8,653 nucleotides of DNA from Thermoanaerobacterium sp. (lineage in GTDB: Bacteria > Bacillota > Thermoanaerobacteria > Thermoanaerobacterales > Thermoanaerobacteraceae), in the NCBI GenBank assembly GCA_029960905.1, contig JASBVU010000061.1, positions 1-8,653 of the forward strand, given 5' to 3'. A model generated the notes under the pieces. That model was given only the letters and a program-made list of their open reading frames with translations, made no database searches and was not told where the DNA came from. Below, piece after piece: positions 1 through 6,654 of the stretch. A program made the position numbers and the translations under genes. Position 1 is the first letter of the stretch. Every line of letters starts with the position of its first letter.

Positions 1-1
1 A

Positions 2-118
2 CTTGCACAAGGTATAACACCAACAAAAGATAATATCGGCTATGATATTACTGATGGCAAGTATGTTTGGATACCTTATAAAAAGATTACAAAAGACAAC
101 ATAAGTGATGCACAGTAA
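2..118 (+). CDS. mglB: Periplasmic sugar-binding protein of an ABC importer, C-terminal end only (MglB-like)
   Basis: Only the last 38 codons are inside the window, ending at TAA 116-118. The visible tail reads ...GYDITDGKYVWIPYKK followed by ITKDNISDAQ. It has the form of the end of galactose/glucose-binding proteins, which finish with a short strand and a V-P-Y...DN element (E. coli MglB ends in a similar VPYVGVDKDN segment). The ATPase and permease that follow are clear MglA and MglC homologues, so this should be the extracytoplasmic receptor that captures galactose, methyl-galactoside or a related sugar and hands it to the permease. The identification rests mostly on context; a ribose- or xylose-type receptor cannot be excluded from so short a piece. 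Confidence 0.65.
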   Translation, partial: LAQGITPTKDNIGYDITDGKYVWIPYKKITKDNISDAQ

Positions 119-138
119 TAATAGATTTGAATTAGCAC

Positions 139-177
139 TTTGTAAAGCAGGGATATTAAATATCCTTGCTTTACAAA
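139..177 (+). promoter_or_regulatory. Long intercistronic stem-loop between binding-protein gene and mglA
   Basis: Bases 139-156 pair with 160-177 to give an 18-bp stem with one G-T wobble and a 3-base TAA loop. A weak T-rich run (TTTTATT, 179-185) follows. It lies 20 bases after the binding-protein stop and 46 bases before the mglA start. In sugar ABC operons, hairpins at this place are known to protect the upstream mRNA and/or partly terminate, so that the binding protein is made in excess over ATPase and permease. That role is inferred here. The poor U-tract suggests attenuation or processing rather than full termination. Confidence 0.7.
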
Positions 178-223
178 ATTTTATTGATCATTATACGATG
201 ACGAAAGTCAGGAGGCATTGATA

Positions 224-1741
224 ATGAATGCAAATGAGTTTATTCTCGAGATGAATAATATCAGCAAGGAATTTCCAGGAGTAAAGGCTCTTGACAACGT
301 AACACTAAAAATCCGGGCTGGAACGGTCCATGCAATTATGGGTGAAAACGGTGCTGGAAAGTCAACATTGATGAAATGTCTTTTCGGCATATATAAACCT
401 GATGCAGGTGAAATCATATTAAATGGCAATAAAATAAATATTAGAGATTCGAAAGAGGCATTAGACTATGGCATTTCTATGATTCATCAAGAGTTGCATC
501 CTGTAAGATTTAGAAACGTCATGGAAAATATTTGGCTAGGGCGATTCCCTATGAAAAATTACGGAGTTTTAAAGCTGGTAGACGAAAAAAAGATGTATGA
601 AGATACAGAAAAGCTTTTAAAAAGCATAGATGTAGACATAAAACCGACTGAAATTGTCAGAAATTTATCTGCATCTAGAATTCAGTATATAGAGATTGCA
701 AAGGCACTGTCATACAATGCAAAGATAATCATTATGGATGAACCTACATCTTCATTGACTGAAAATGAAGTTGATCATCTTTTTAATTTGATTAGAAATC
801 TTAAAAAGAATGGTGTGGCCATAATATACATTTCACATAAAATAGATGAGATATTTCAAATTTCAGATGAGGTTTCCATAATGAGAGATGGGAAAATGGT
901 CGGAACGTGGAATGCCAGCGACTTAACGGAAGATATGGTAATATCAAAAATGGTTGGCCGAGAACTGACAAATAGATTTCCTGCAAGAGATGTTGTTCCA
1001 GATGGCGTAATATTAAAAGTTGAAAATCTGTCCTCTCCGTTTCCTAAGTCGTTTAAAAATGTATCATTTGAACTTAGGAAAGGTGAAATTTTAGGTATAG
1101 GTGGATTAGTTGGTTCTCAGAGGACGGAATTAGTAGAAGCATTATTTGGATTACGTTCTATTGAATCAGGAAAGATTTTTATACATGGGAAGGAAGTCGT
1201 TATAAAATCTCCGATTGATGCTAAAAAGTATGGTATGGCTTTATTGACAGAGGAGAGAAGGTCTACAGGGATTTTTCCTGAGCTAAATATATTAGAGAAT
1301 TCAACTATTGCTAATATAAAGAAATACAAAGGCAGCTTTATGCTTTTAAACGATAAAAGAAGAAAAGATGACACAAAAAAAATGGTAGACGCTTTAAAGG
1401 TTAAAACACCTTCTTTAAGAACATTAATTAAAAATTTATCAGGTGGTAATCAACAAAAAGTTCTTATGGCAAGATGGCTTCTAACAGTACCTGAAATCCT
1501 GATTCTCGATGAGCCGACTCGTGGTATTGATGTTGGAGCTAAATATGAAATTTATACGATCATGAATGAACTTACAAAAGAAGGGAAAAGCATAATCATG
1601 ATTTCGTCTGAGATGCCAGAACTTCTCGGTATGGCTGATAGGATAATGGTTATGTGCGAAGGACATTTATCTGGTATTCTTGATAAAAAAGATGCGACAG
1701 AAGAAAAAATAATGAGATTAGCAAGTAAATATACAGATTAA
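224..1741 (+). CDS. mglA: Galactose/methyl-galactoside ABC importer, double ATP-binding subunit MglA
   Basis: This is the cytoplasmic ATPase that powers import of galactose-type sugars with MglC and the binding protein. It has 505 residues; E. coli MglA has 506. Two nucleotide-binding domains are present. NBD1 shows Walker A GENGAGKST (40-48), Q-loop Q89, an LSASRIQ signature (148-154), Walker B IIIMDEP (168-174) and H205. NBD2 has the degenerate P-loop GLVGSQRTE (294-302) normal for this family, a canonical LSGGNQQK signature (405-412) and Walker B ILILDEP (425-431). The stretches TEERRSTGI and ISSEMPELLG match the MglA subfamily rather than RbsA or XylG. The start is ATG 224, because AGGAGG (210-215) lies 8 bases before it. 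An in-frame TTG at 218 is too close to that site. The stop is 16 bases before mglC. The NBD1 signature differs slightly from the usual LSVSQ but is within family variation. Confidence 0.95.
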   Translation: MNANEFILEMNNISKEFPGVKALDNVTLKIRAGTVHAIMGENGAGKSTLMKCLFGIYKPDAGEIILNGNKINIRDSKEALDYGISMIHQELHPVRFRNVMENIWLGRFPMKNYGVLKLVDEKKMYEDTEKLLKSIDVDIKPTEIVRNLSASRIQYIEIAKALSYNAKIIIMDEPTSSLTENEVDHLFNLIRNLKKNGVAIIYISHKIDEIFQISDEVSIMRDGKMVGTWNASDLTEDMVISKMVGRELTNRFPARDVVPDGVILKVENLSSPFPKSFKNVSFELRKGEILGIGGLVGSQRTELVEALFGLRSIESGKIFIHGKEVVIKSPIDAKKYGMALLTEERRSTGIFPELNILENSTIANIKKYKGSFMLLNDKRRKDDTKKMVDALKVKTPSLRTLIKNLSGGNQQKVLMARWLLTVPEILILDEPTRGIDVGAKYEIYTIMNELTKEGKSIIMISSEMPELLGMADRIMVMCEGHLSGILDKKDATEEKIMRLASKYTD

Positions 1742-1757
1742 CACGGAGGAGATATGA

Positions 1758-2750
1758 ATGCCAAATAAGATTAAAGATTATTTATCACAATATGCAATAT
1801 ATTTTGTATTGCTATTGCTTATTATTGTAATTGCTATTAAGAATCCGACATTTATGTCATTCAGAGTTTTTAGGGATATATTGTCGCAAAGCTCCACAAG
1901 GATAATTGTTGCACTTGGTGCTTCATTTGCTATCTTGATAGGCGGTGCAGATCTATCAGCAGGCCGTATGGTAGGTTTTGCTGCTGTGCTTTCAGCATCA
2001 TTGCTTCAAACAGCTAATTATCCTAACAGGTTTTTTCCTGGATTGCCGCAATTGCCAATATTTGTACCGCTTTTAATAACATTGGCTGTCGGTTTCATAT
2101 TTGGATTATTAAATGGCTTTGCAATATCGAAATTTAGTGTTCCGCCATTTATAGCAACGTTAGGTTCCATGGTAGTTATTTATGGTGCTGATAATATTTA
2201 TTTCAGTCAGCCGCCAAATAATTCACAGCCTATAGCCGGATTAAGAAGTGATTTTACTAACATTGGAACAGGAAGTATATTCGGAATTCCATACTTGATT
2301 ATCATTGCTGCAGTAATGACAATAATCATGTGGATAATATTAAATAAAACAAGCTTTGGTAAAGATTTGTATGCAATTGGCGGAAACAGAGAAGCAGCAA
2401 TAGTCTCCGGCGTTAATGTTAGAAGGAGAATCTTATTGATGTTTGCAATTGCAGGTGCTCTTTATGCATTAGCAGGTTTCTTAGAAGCTGCAAGAACAGG
2501 TGGAGCTACCAGCGAATACGGTAATATGTATGAGATGGACGCTATAGCTGCCTGTGTTGTTGGCGGATGGTCAGTATCTGGTGGTGTAGGAACAATACCA
2601 GGCATAATAGTAGGTGTGTTTATCTTTACGGTTATTAACTATGGTTTGACGTTTATAGGTATGAATCCATATTGGCAATTAATTATTAAAGGTCTGATAA
2701 TCGTTTCTGCAGTTGCTGTAGATATAAGGAAATATTTGGCAAAAAAATAA
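1758..2750 (+). CDS. mglC: Galactose/methyl-galactoside ABC importer, permease subunit MglC
   Basis: This is the inner-membrane channel subunit (330 residues; E. coli MglC has 336) of the BPD_transp_2 family, which works as a dimer with MglA. The sequence is a series of hydrophobic helices: about 12-28 (YAIYFVLLLLIIVIAI), 46-65, 70-85, 98-122, 132-148, 175-195, 221-240, 258-285 and 295-320. Family landmarks are the early GADLSAGRMVG segment, FGKDLYAIGGN with REAAIVSGVNV (the cytoplasmic coupling region that contacts the ATPase), DAIAACVVGG, and the C-terminal INYGLTFIGMNPYWQ, which closely follows E. coli MglC. The start is ATG 1758, 8 bases after GGAGG (1745-1749). The ATG at 1754 opens only four codons. 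It is the last gene of the operon and a terminator follows 15 bases after its stop. Confidence 0.95.
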   Translation: MPNKIKDYLSQYAIYFVLLLLIIVIAIKNPTFMSFRVFRDILSQSSTRIIVALGASFAILIGGADLSAGRMVGFAAVLSASLLQTANYPNRFFPGLPQLPIFVPLLITLAVGFIFGLLNGFAISKFSVPPFIATLGSMVVIYGADNIYFSQPPNNSQPIAGLRSDFTNIGTGSIFGIPYLIIIAAVMTIIMWIILNKTSFGKDLYAIGGNREAAIVSGVNVRRRILLMFAIAGALYALAGFLEAARTGGATSEYGNMYEMDAIAACVVGGWSVSGGVGTIPGIIVGVFIFTVINYGLTFIGMNPYWQLIIKGLIIVSAVAVDIRKYLAKK

Positions 2751-2765
2751 AATTAGAGTATATGC

Positions 2766-2803
2766 AAGGCTCTCTTTTGACATATTCAAAAAGAGAGCTT
2801 TTT
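2766..2803 (+). terminator. Rho-independent terminator of the mgl operon
   Basis: GCTCTCTTTT (2769-2778) pairs perfectly with AAAAGAGAGC (2789-2798) around a 10-base loop. The stem extends through AAG (2766-2768) into a run of five T (2799-2803). It sits directly behind the mglC stop and separates the sugar operon from the small gene downstream. Confidence 0.88.
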
Positions 2804-2894
2804 AAATGAATATTTTTACAATTTCTATTTAAAAATAAAGAAGGTTATATTTTTTCTTTTTTTACAAACAATATTGATTGGGGAGGCGCATATT

Positions 2895-3059
2895 ATGAAT
2901 GGAAAAACTACAAGTTGGGTTGTTACTGGTGTTGGAGCGGCTGTGACGGCTGCGGGACTTATGACAGGTGGAATGCTGGGTGCTGGAATCACTGGCTTCG
3001 GATTAGCTCACGTTGTATTAGGAGTTTTAGACATGTTTAGGCCCACAGTACAAAGATAG
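2895..3059 (+). CDS. Small glycine-rich hydrophobic protein, unknown function (54 aa)
   Basis: I do not recognise this gene. The start is ATG 2895, with GGGGAGG (2880-2886) 8 bases upstream. Longer in-frame openings from TTG 2874 would start before that site and are unlikely. The product begins MNGKTTSWVV and continues as an almost uncharged, Gly/Ala-rich hydrophobic stretch (about residues 8-48) that could form one long or two short membrane helices. It contains GAAVTAAG, GGMLGAG and GFG spacing of the GxxxG kind, and ends in the charged tail DMFRPTVQR. A strong ribosome binding site, clean hydrophobic pattern and terminator-flanked position argue that it is a real gene. No good promoter was found between the mgl terminator and the start, although a lone TATATT (2846-2851) is present. 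A membrane peptide or bacteriocin-like peptide is possible, but nothing shows this directly. Confidence 0.65.
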   Translation: MNGKTTSWVVTGVGAAVTAAGLMTGGMLGAGITGFGLAHVVLGVLDMFRPTVQR

Positions 3060-3067
3060 TTAATCAA

Positions 3068-3095
3068 TATCTCCTCAGCGAAAGCTGGGGAGATA
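3068..3095 (+). other. GAAA-tetraloop hairpin after the small gene
   Basis: Bases 3068-3079 pair with 3084-3095 over 12 bp (one G-T wobble), closed by a C(GAAA)G tetraloop, starting 9 bases after the small gene's stop. Neither strand has a proper T-run next to it, so it is not a standard intrinsic terminator. It could be a weak terminator or a 3' stabiliser that ends the small transcript ahead of the next promoter. Confidence 0.55.
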
Positions 3096-3121
3096 ATATT
3101 GTCCAAAAATTTAAAAAATGA

Positions 3122-3150
3122 TTGACAAATCCATTTTATTGCTGTATAAT
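3122..3150 (+). promoter_or_regulatory. Consensus sigma-A promoter of the trpP unit
   Basis: A perfect -35 TTGACA (3122-3127) and a perfect -10 TATAAT (3145-3150) are separated by 17 bases. Transcription should start near 3157, at the 5' edge of the T-box leader. With this strong promoter, control is expected to lie in the leader RNA rather than at initiation. Confidence 0.88.
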
Positions 3151-3156
3151 GATAAA

Positions 3157-3418
3157 AAAATAAAAGATTTTTCGATGATCAGGAATAGTAGCTTAAGCGA
3201 TTAATACAAGCGAGTCAGGAATGGTGGGAGCCTGATTATTATAGCTTTAGCGAATGGGCCTGTGAGATGCGAGGTGAAGTATAGTAGCCGAGCCGGTAAA
3301 CACCGTTATATGTGATGCACATGTTAGTGTGCTTAGAGATAAGACATATTGTCTTAAGAAGGGTGGCACCGTGGAAGCGTAGCCTTTCGCCCCTACATTT
3401 GGGGGCGGAAGGCTTTTT
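3157..3418 (+). promoter_or_regulatory. T-box leader (tRNA-Trp sensing riboswitch) controlling trpP
   Basis: The T-box core GGGTGGCACCG is at 3361-3371 and is followed by an intrinsic terminator. Upstream is a Stem I region with an AGCGAG element and a distal hairpin (TCAGG pairing with CCTGA around an AATGGTGGGAG loop). In the specifier loop context GAA-TGG-GCC, the specifier codon is UGG at 3255-3257, that is Trp. The acceptor-pairing bulge TGGC (3364-3367) has C at the variable position, which fits the G73 discriminator base of bacterial tRNA-Trp. From family knowledge, uncharged tRNA-Trp stabilises the antiterminator, in which AAGG near 3359-3362 pairs with CCTT at 3383-3386. This prevents the terminator from forming and turns on the tryptophan transporter. 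The exact 5' end is inferred from the promoter. Confidence 0.93.
3381..3418 (+). terminator. Regulated terminator of the T-box leader
   Basis: Bases 3381-3393 pair with 3402-3414 (13 bp, one T-G pair, GC-rich core), followed by five T (3414-3418). The left arm contains the CCTT needed by the antiterminator, so the two folds exclude each other. The structure ends 40 bases before the trpP start. Confidence 0.92.
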
Positions 3419-3458
3419 AATTTACATTAAATAAATTTTCGGAAGGGAGGTGAAAAAA

Positions 3459-3986
3459 GTGGATACAAGAAAGACATTGAGAGAGTTTATACTTTGTGCA
3501 CTGCTTATGGCTATTGGTGTAGTTCTGCATTTTATCACTCCGGCTTTTATGCTAAATATGAGGCCAGATTTTATGCTTTCCATGCTTTTTATATCATTAA
3601 TGATCGTTGATGATTTGAAAATCAATTATGTAACAGCGATCATCGCAGGAATATTGACGGCATTGACTGGATCTATGCCGGGAGGACAGATTGCAAATCC
3701 AATCGATAAACTTGTTACATCTACAATTATAATCCTGATGCTTAAGGTTTTGAGAAATAGAGTAAATGAAGGAATTATCGCTGGAGTAGTTGGTATCATA
3801 GGGACAATCATTTCAGGTTCCGTCTTTTTAGGTGTTGTATCAATTATAGCAGGACTGCCGGGCCCATTTTACCTCTTAATGTTGACGGTTGTAATACCGA
3901 CAGCAGTAGTAAATACCATAGTCACTGTCATTGGTTATTACATCATAAAGAAAGTCTCCAAGTCCACACTTGCTATAAATAAATAG
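3459..3986 (+). CDS. trpP: Tryptophan transporter, TrpP family
   Basis: This is an integral membrane protein of 175 residues (B. subtilis TrpP/YhaG is of similar size), expected to import tryptophan. Hydrophobic segments lie at about 9-29, 38-50, 55-72, 86-97, 105-130 and 136-164. Conserved-looking family features are HFITPAFMLNMRPDFML (24-40) and LTGSMPGGQIANPIDK (69-84). Assignment to Trp is supported independently by the UGG-specifier T-box in front of it. The start is GTG 3459, because the very strong GGGAGGTGA (3445-3453) ends about the right distance upstream. The in-frame GTG at 3450 lies inside that ribosome binding site and cannot be the start. The gene is flanked by its own promoter and terminator, so it is monocistronic and unrelated to the sugar genes on either side. 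Confidence 0.92.
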   Translation: MDTRKTLREFILCALLMAIGVVLHFITPAFMLNMRPDFMLSMLFISLMIVDDLKINYVTAIIAGILTALTGSMPGGQIANPIDKLVTSTIIILMLKVLRNRVNEGIIAGVVGIIGTIISGSVFLGVVSIIAGLPGPFYLLMLTVVIPTAVVNTIVTVIGYYIIKKVSKSTLAINK

Positions 3987-4002
3987 CAATTTGATGTATA
4001 TT

Positions 4003-4030
4003 GATCCTCGAAAGAGGATTTTTTGTTTTT
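4003..4030 (+). terminator. Rho-independent terminator after trpP
   Basis: ATCCTC (4004-4009) pairs with GAGGAT (4014-4019) around a GAAA tetraloop, followed by TTTTTT-G-TTTTT through 4030. It closes the tryptophan unit 16 bases after the stop codon. Confidence 0.9.
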
Positions 4031-4048
4031 GTGTAGAATAAAATATTG

Positions 4049-4078
4049 TGTGACATTGACTTAATATGTGACTATTGA
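4049..4078 (+). repeat. Direct repeat upstream of the sensor operon promoter, possible regulator-binding site
   Basis: TGTGAC-ATTGA (4049-4059) and TGTGAC-T-ATTGA (4067-4078) are two same-direction copies 18 bases apart. The second overlaps the proposed -35 hexamer. Tandem direct half-sites next to -35 are the usual arrangement for AraC-type activators, and the operon encodes one. The link is inference, and two short AT-rich repeats could occur by chance. Confidence 0.35.
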
Positions 4079-4103
4079 AAAATTTCTATCCATGTCGTAA
4101 TAT
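4075..4103 (+). promoter_or_regulatory. Probable sigma-A promoter of the sugar-sensing operon
   Basis: TTGAAA (4075-4080) and TAATAT (4098-4103) are separated by 17 bases. Initiation would be near 4110, giving a short leader that starts almost at the ribosome binding site (G-run 4112-4117 and AAGG 4119-4122). Both hexamers depart from consensus, which would suit activator dependence. It is the best candidate between the trpP terminator and the first sensor gene. Confidence 0.5.
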
Positions 4104-4129
4104 TTAATCTTGGGGGGCAAGGAATAGGT

Positions 4130-5137
4130 ATGAAAACGTTACATAACATCTTTAAATTCTTGAAGAGAAATATAATATTGATATTGATAACGCTAATTGC
4201 AGTTTTAAGCATTTTTTTATATAAATTTCAGCAGATCGAAGAACCTGTTTTGGCAGGTAAGCCGTCATATCACTTTTATTTAGTAGCACAAAATTCTGTG
4301 GACCCGTTTTGGAAGGAAGTGCAAAAAGGTGCGGAAGATGCTGCAAAATACTACAACGTCGCCTTAGAATTTAATGCTCCAAAGTTTAACAATCTTGACG
4401 AAGAATTAGAGTTTCTCGATATAGCAGTTCTATCAAAAGTAGATGGTATCATAACACATGTTTCATACGATGGGGATTTTAATACGCTGATAGATGAAGC
4501 GTATGCAAACAAGATACCTGTTGTTACGATTGAAAATGATTTAAAAGACAGCAAAAGGAAGTCTTTTGTAGGGGCCAACAGCTTTATACTGGGAGAAGAA
4601 GCTGGAAAACTTATGAGACAGTCTACAGGAGGCAAAGCCAATATAGCTGTTATCATGAGCAACGATGTAGGAAAAGACACAGCAAGCCAAAACTTAAAGC
4701 TTAATGGCTTTTTAAGCATCATAAACAGTGCACCGGGCATGAAAGTTTCAAAGGTGTATACATCACAGTTGGGTGCTTTAAGTGCAGAAGAGATAACTCA
4801 ATCCATCATAAACAGTAGCGAAGGCATAAATGCTTTGTACATTACAGATTCTGTCGATACAATGGGTGCCGCACAAGTAGTGGTGGATTTCAGCAAAGTA
4901 GGTGAAATATCTATAGTTGGGTACGGTGATACGCCTGATATATTAAGGTACGTTGACAAAGGCATAATTTACGGTACAGTGATGAGCGATCCATATAAGA
5001 TGGGTTATGAAAGCATTAAAGCCATGATTGAGATCAAAAAAAATAACGATGTTTCTACTTTTATAGACACAGGCGTAAATATAATAACTAAAAGCAATGT
5101 AAAAGAGTATGAGGATAAGATAAAACAAAAAGATTAG
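4130..5137 (+). CDS. Membrane-anchored periplasmic-binding-protein sugar sensor (XylFII-like position)
   Basis: This is a 335-residue protein of the RbsB/Peripla_BP_4 type. A basic N-terminus and a hydrophobic segment (about 14-31) precede a linker and a two-lobed sugar-binding fold starting at YHFYLVAQN (47-55). Fold landmarks are SVDPFWKEVQKGAEDAA, KVDGIITHVSYD, IPVVTIENDL, the hinge-region SFVGANSFILGEEAGKLM, GINALYITDSVD and SIVGYGDTPD. It has no cysteine, hence no lipoprotein anchor. The N-terminal helix most likely stays in the membrane, although VLA (40-42) could be a weak signal-peptidase site. Its gene is 8 bases ahead of a LytS-type kinase. In the clostridial XylFII-LytS/YesN system such a protein binds xylose and presents it to the kinase's outer domain. 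I infer that sensor role rather than transport; the actual sugar cannot be read from sequence. The start is ATG 4130 after AAGGAATAGGT. Confidence 0.82.
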   Translation: MKTLHNIFKFLKRNIILILITLIAVLSIFLYKFQQIEEPVLAGKPSYHFYLVAQNSVDPFWKEVQKGAEDAAKYYNVALEFNAPKFNNLDEELEFLDIAVLSKVDGIITHVSYDGDFNTLIDEAYANKIPVVTIENDLKDSKRKSFVGANSFILGEEAGKLMRQSTGGKANIAVIMSNDVGKDTASQNLKLNGFLSIINSAPGMKVSKVYTSQLGALSAEEITQSIINSSEGINALYITDSVDTMGAAQVVVDFSKVGEISIVGYGDTPDILRYVDKGIIYGTVMSDPYKMGYESIKAMIEIKKNNDVSTFIDTGVNIITKSNVKEYEDKIKQKD

Positions 5138-5145
5138 TAGGTGTT

Positions 5146-6654
5146 ATGGTGAATAAGAGTTTATTTCAGTTTAAAGGAATAAGAAGAAAAATATTTGCAC
5201 ATCTTTTGATAACTACACTTATTATGGGCATTACAAGCATATACTCTTATTATAATGCTAAAATTGTAATAGACAGGTTAAAGTCTATTTTTACTGATTA
5301 TGTCTACTTAAACAGCCTTAATAGCGACATAAATTCTCTGGAGACAGAAGTTGAAAAGTATCTTTCTACAAAATCTTCCGATTCCCTTCTCAATTATTAC
5401 ACCATTAGCAACAAGCTAAACAATAGTGCTGAAGATATGATAAACATAGCCACATATGATAATGACAGCCTCATGCAAAAGGACATTGGCAATATGATAA
5501 TAAGCCTTCTATCTGAGACAGATAAAGCTGTAAATGCCAAGAGAGGCAGAATAAGCAGCGAATATATAGAGTATTTCACAAGGGCAAATAAAATAAATGA
5601 TTACATAAAATTGTACATCAATAATTTGATGTACAATAAACTTCAGGAAGGTTCAATAAAGTACAACAAAATATCTAAGAATATGGTTTTTATAAGCTTT
5701 TTAAATATTTTTCTGATAGTTATATCTGTGGTTTTAAATATCGTGTTAGCGATCATATACACATATAGGATAACAAAGCCGATTTCAGAGTTATCTGACA
5801 CAGCAATGAGGATTTCGAAAGGAGATTTTGACATAGACCCAATTAAAATAAAGACAGATGATGAGGTAAATATTTTAGCTGATGCTTTTAACAAGATGGT
5901 GACTAACATTAAAAACTACATAGATGAGATAAAAATGCAGGCGAAAGTAGAAAAGCGTCTTAAAGAACAAGAGATGCAGAACCTTAAGATGAAAAATATC
6001 TTGAGAGAATCGGAGTTAAAGGCACTTCAATCCCAGATAAATCCACACTTTTTATTTAACACTTTAAATGCCGCATCACAAATCGCCATGATGGAAGGTG
6101 CAGAAAAATCATCTGAATTTATAGAAAAGGTGGCGGATCTTTTCAGGTACAATCTTAGAAAACTTGATAAACCAGTGACGCTGAAAGAAGAAATAGACAA
6201 TGTGTTTAATTACATGTACATTCTAAAGACAAGGTTTGGCGATAAGGTGGAATTTCAGACGGACATAGATGAGAAACTTTTAGATGTAAAGGTGCCTTGC
6301 ACAATTGTCCAGCCTGTCGTTGAAAATGCATTCATTCATGGTATAGAAGACATGGAGGGAGATGGCCATATAAAGATAGAGATTAAAAAAGTAGGGGAAA
6401 GTATTCATATTGATGTCATAGATGACGGTATGGGAATGCCTAAGGAAAGCATTGATAAAATTCTCGCTGCGGACGATCCTGACAACGATGAAAATAAGCA
6501 TGTCACAGGCATTGGAATGCACAATGTGATAAACCGCTTAAGGCTATACTACAATACGCCAAATATAAATGATGTCATAGAGATAGAAAGCCGCATAGGA
6601 TACGGAACAAAGGTGACTTTAAAGATTCCTGATGGAAGGGGTAGTGCAGCATGA
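5146..6654 (+). CDS. lytS: LytS/YesM-type sensor histidine kinase (sugar-responsive)
   Basis: This is a 502-residue membrane kinase. TM1 is about 15-36, an extracellular mainly helical sensing domain spans about 37-178, and TM2 is about 180-206. A HAMP domain follows (about 207-260; TKPISELSDTAMRISKGDF), then a charged coiled coil (261-292). The His_kinase domain carries the LytS/YesM motif ALQSQINPHFLFNTLN with phospho-acceptor H301. The ATPase domain has N-box QPVVENAFIHG (389-399) and G-boxes DDGMGMP (426-432) and GIGMHN (455-460). All catalytic elements look intact. The outer domain has no recognised ligand fold, which fits a kinase that reads its signal through the binding protein encoded just upstream. 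The stop overlaps the regulator start (ATGA, 6651-6654), so translation is coupled. The start is uncertain by one codon: AGGTG (5139-5143) is 2 bases from ATG 5146 but 5 from GTG 5149. Confidence 0.9.
   Translation: MVNKSLFQFKGIRRKIFAHLLITTLIMGITSIYSYYNAKIVIDRLKSIFTDYVYLNSLNSDINSLETEVEKYLSTKSSDSLLNYYTISNKLNNSAEDMINIATYDNDSLMQKDIGNMIISLLSETDKAVNAKRGRISSEYIEYFTRANKINDYIKLYINNLMYNKLQEGSIKYNKISKNMVFISFLNIFLIVISVVLNIVLAIIYTYRITKPISELSDTAMRISKGDFDIDPIKIKTDDEVNILADAFNKMVTNIKNYIDEIKMQAKVEKRLKEQEMQNLKMKNILRESELKALQSQINPHFLFNTLNAASQIAMMEGAEKSSEFIEKVADLFRYNLRKLDKPVTLKEEIDNVFNYMYILKTRFGDKVEFQTDIDEKLLDVKVPCTIVQPVVENAFIHGIEDMEGDGHIKIEIKKVGESIHIDVIDDGMGMPKESIDKILAADDPDNDENKHVTGIGMHNVINRLRLYYNTPNINDVIEIESRIGYGTKVTLKIPDGRGSAA

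Noticed and set aside
218..223. TTG start for mglA two codons upstream
   Set aside because: It is only 2 bases from AGGAGG, whereas ATG 224 has the normal 8-base spacing.
1117..1374. Minus-strand open frame inside mglA
   Set aside because: It is antisense to conserved ATPase motifs and has no independent coding signal.
2804..2880. Promoter for the small gene (TTTACA 2815-2820, TATATT 2846-2851)
   Set aside because: The hexamers are 25 bases apart, and no better-spaced partner was found for either.
3450..3458. Upstream GTG start for trpP
   Set aside because: It lies within the GGAGGTG ribosome binding site itself; GTG 3459 has correct spacing.
4351..4740. 129-residue open frame on the minus strand
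   Set aside because: It is fully opposite the well-supported binding-protein gene and has no domain pattern or ribosome binding site; it is a shadow frame.
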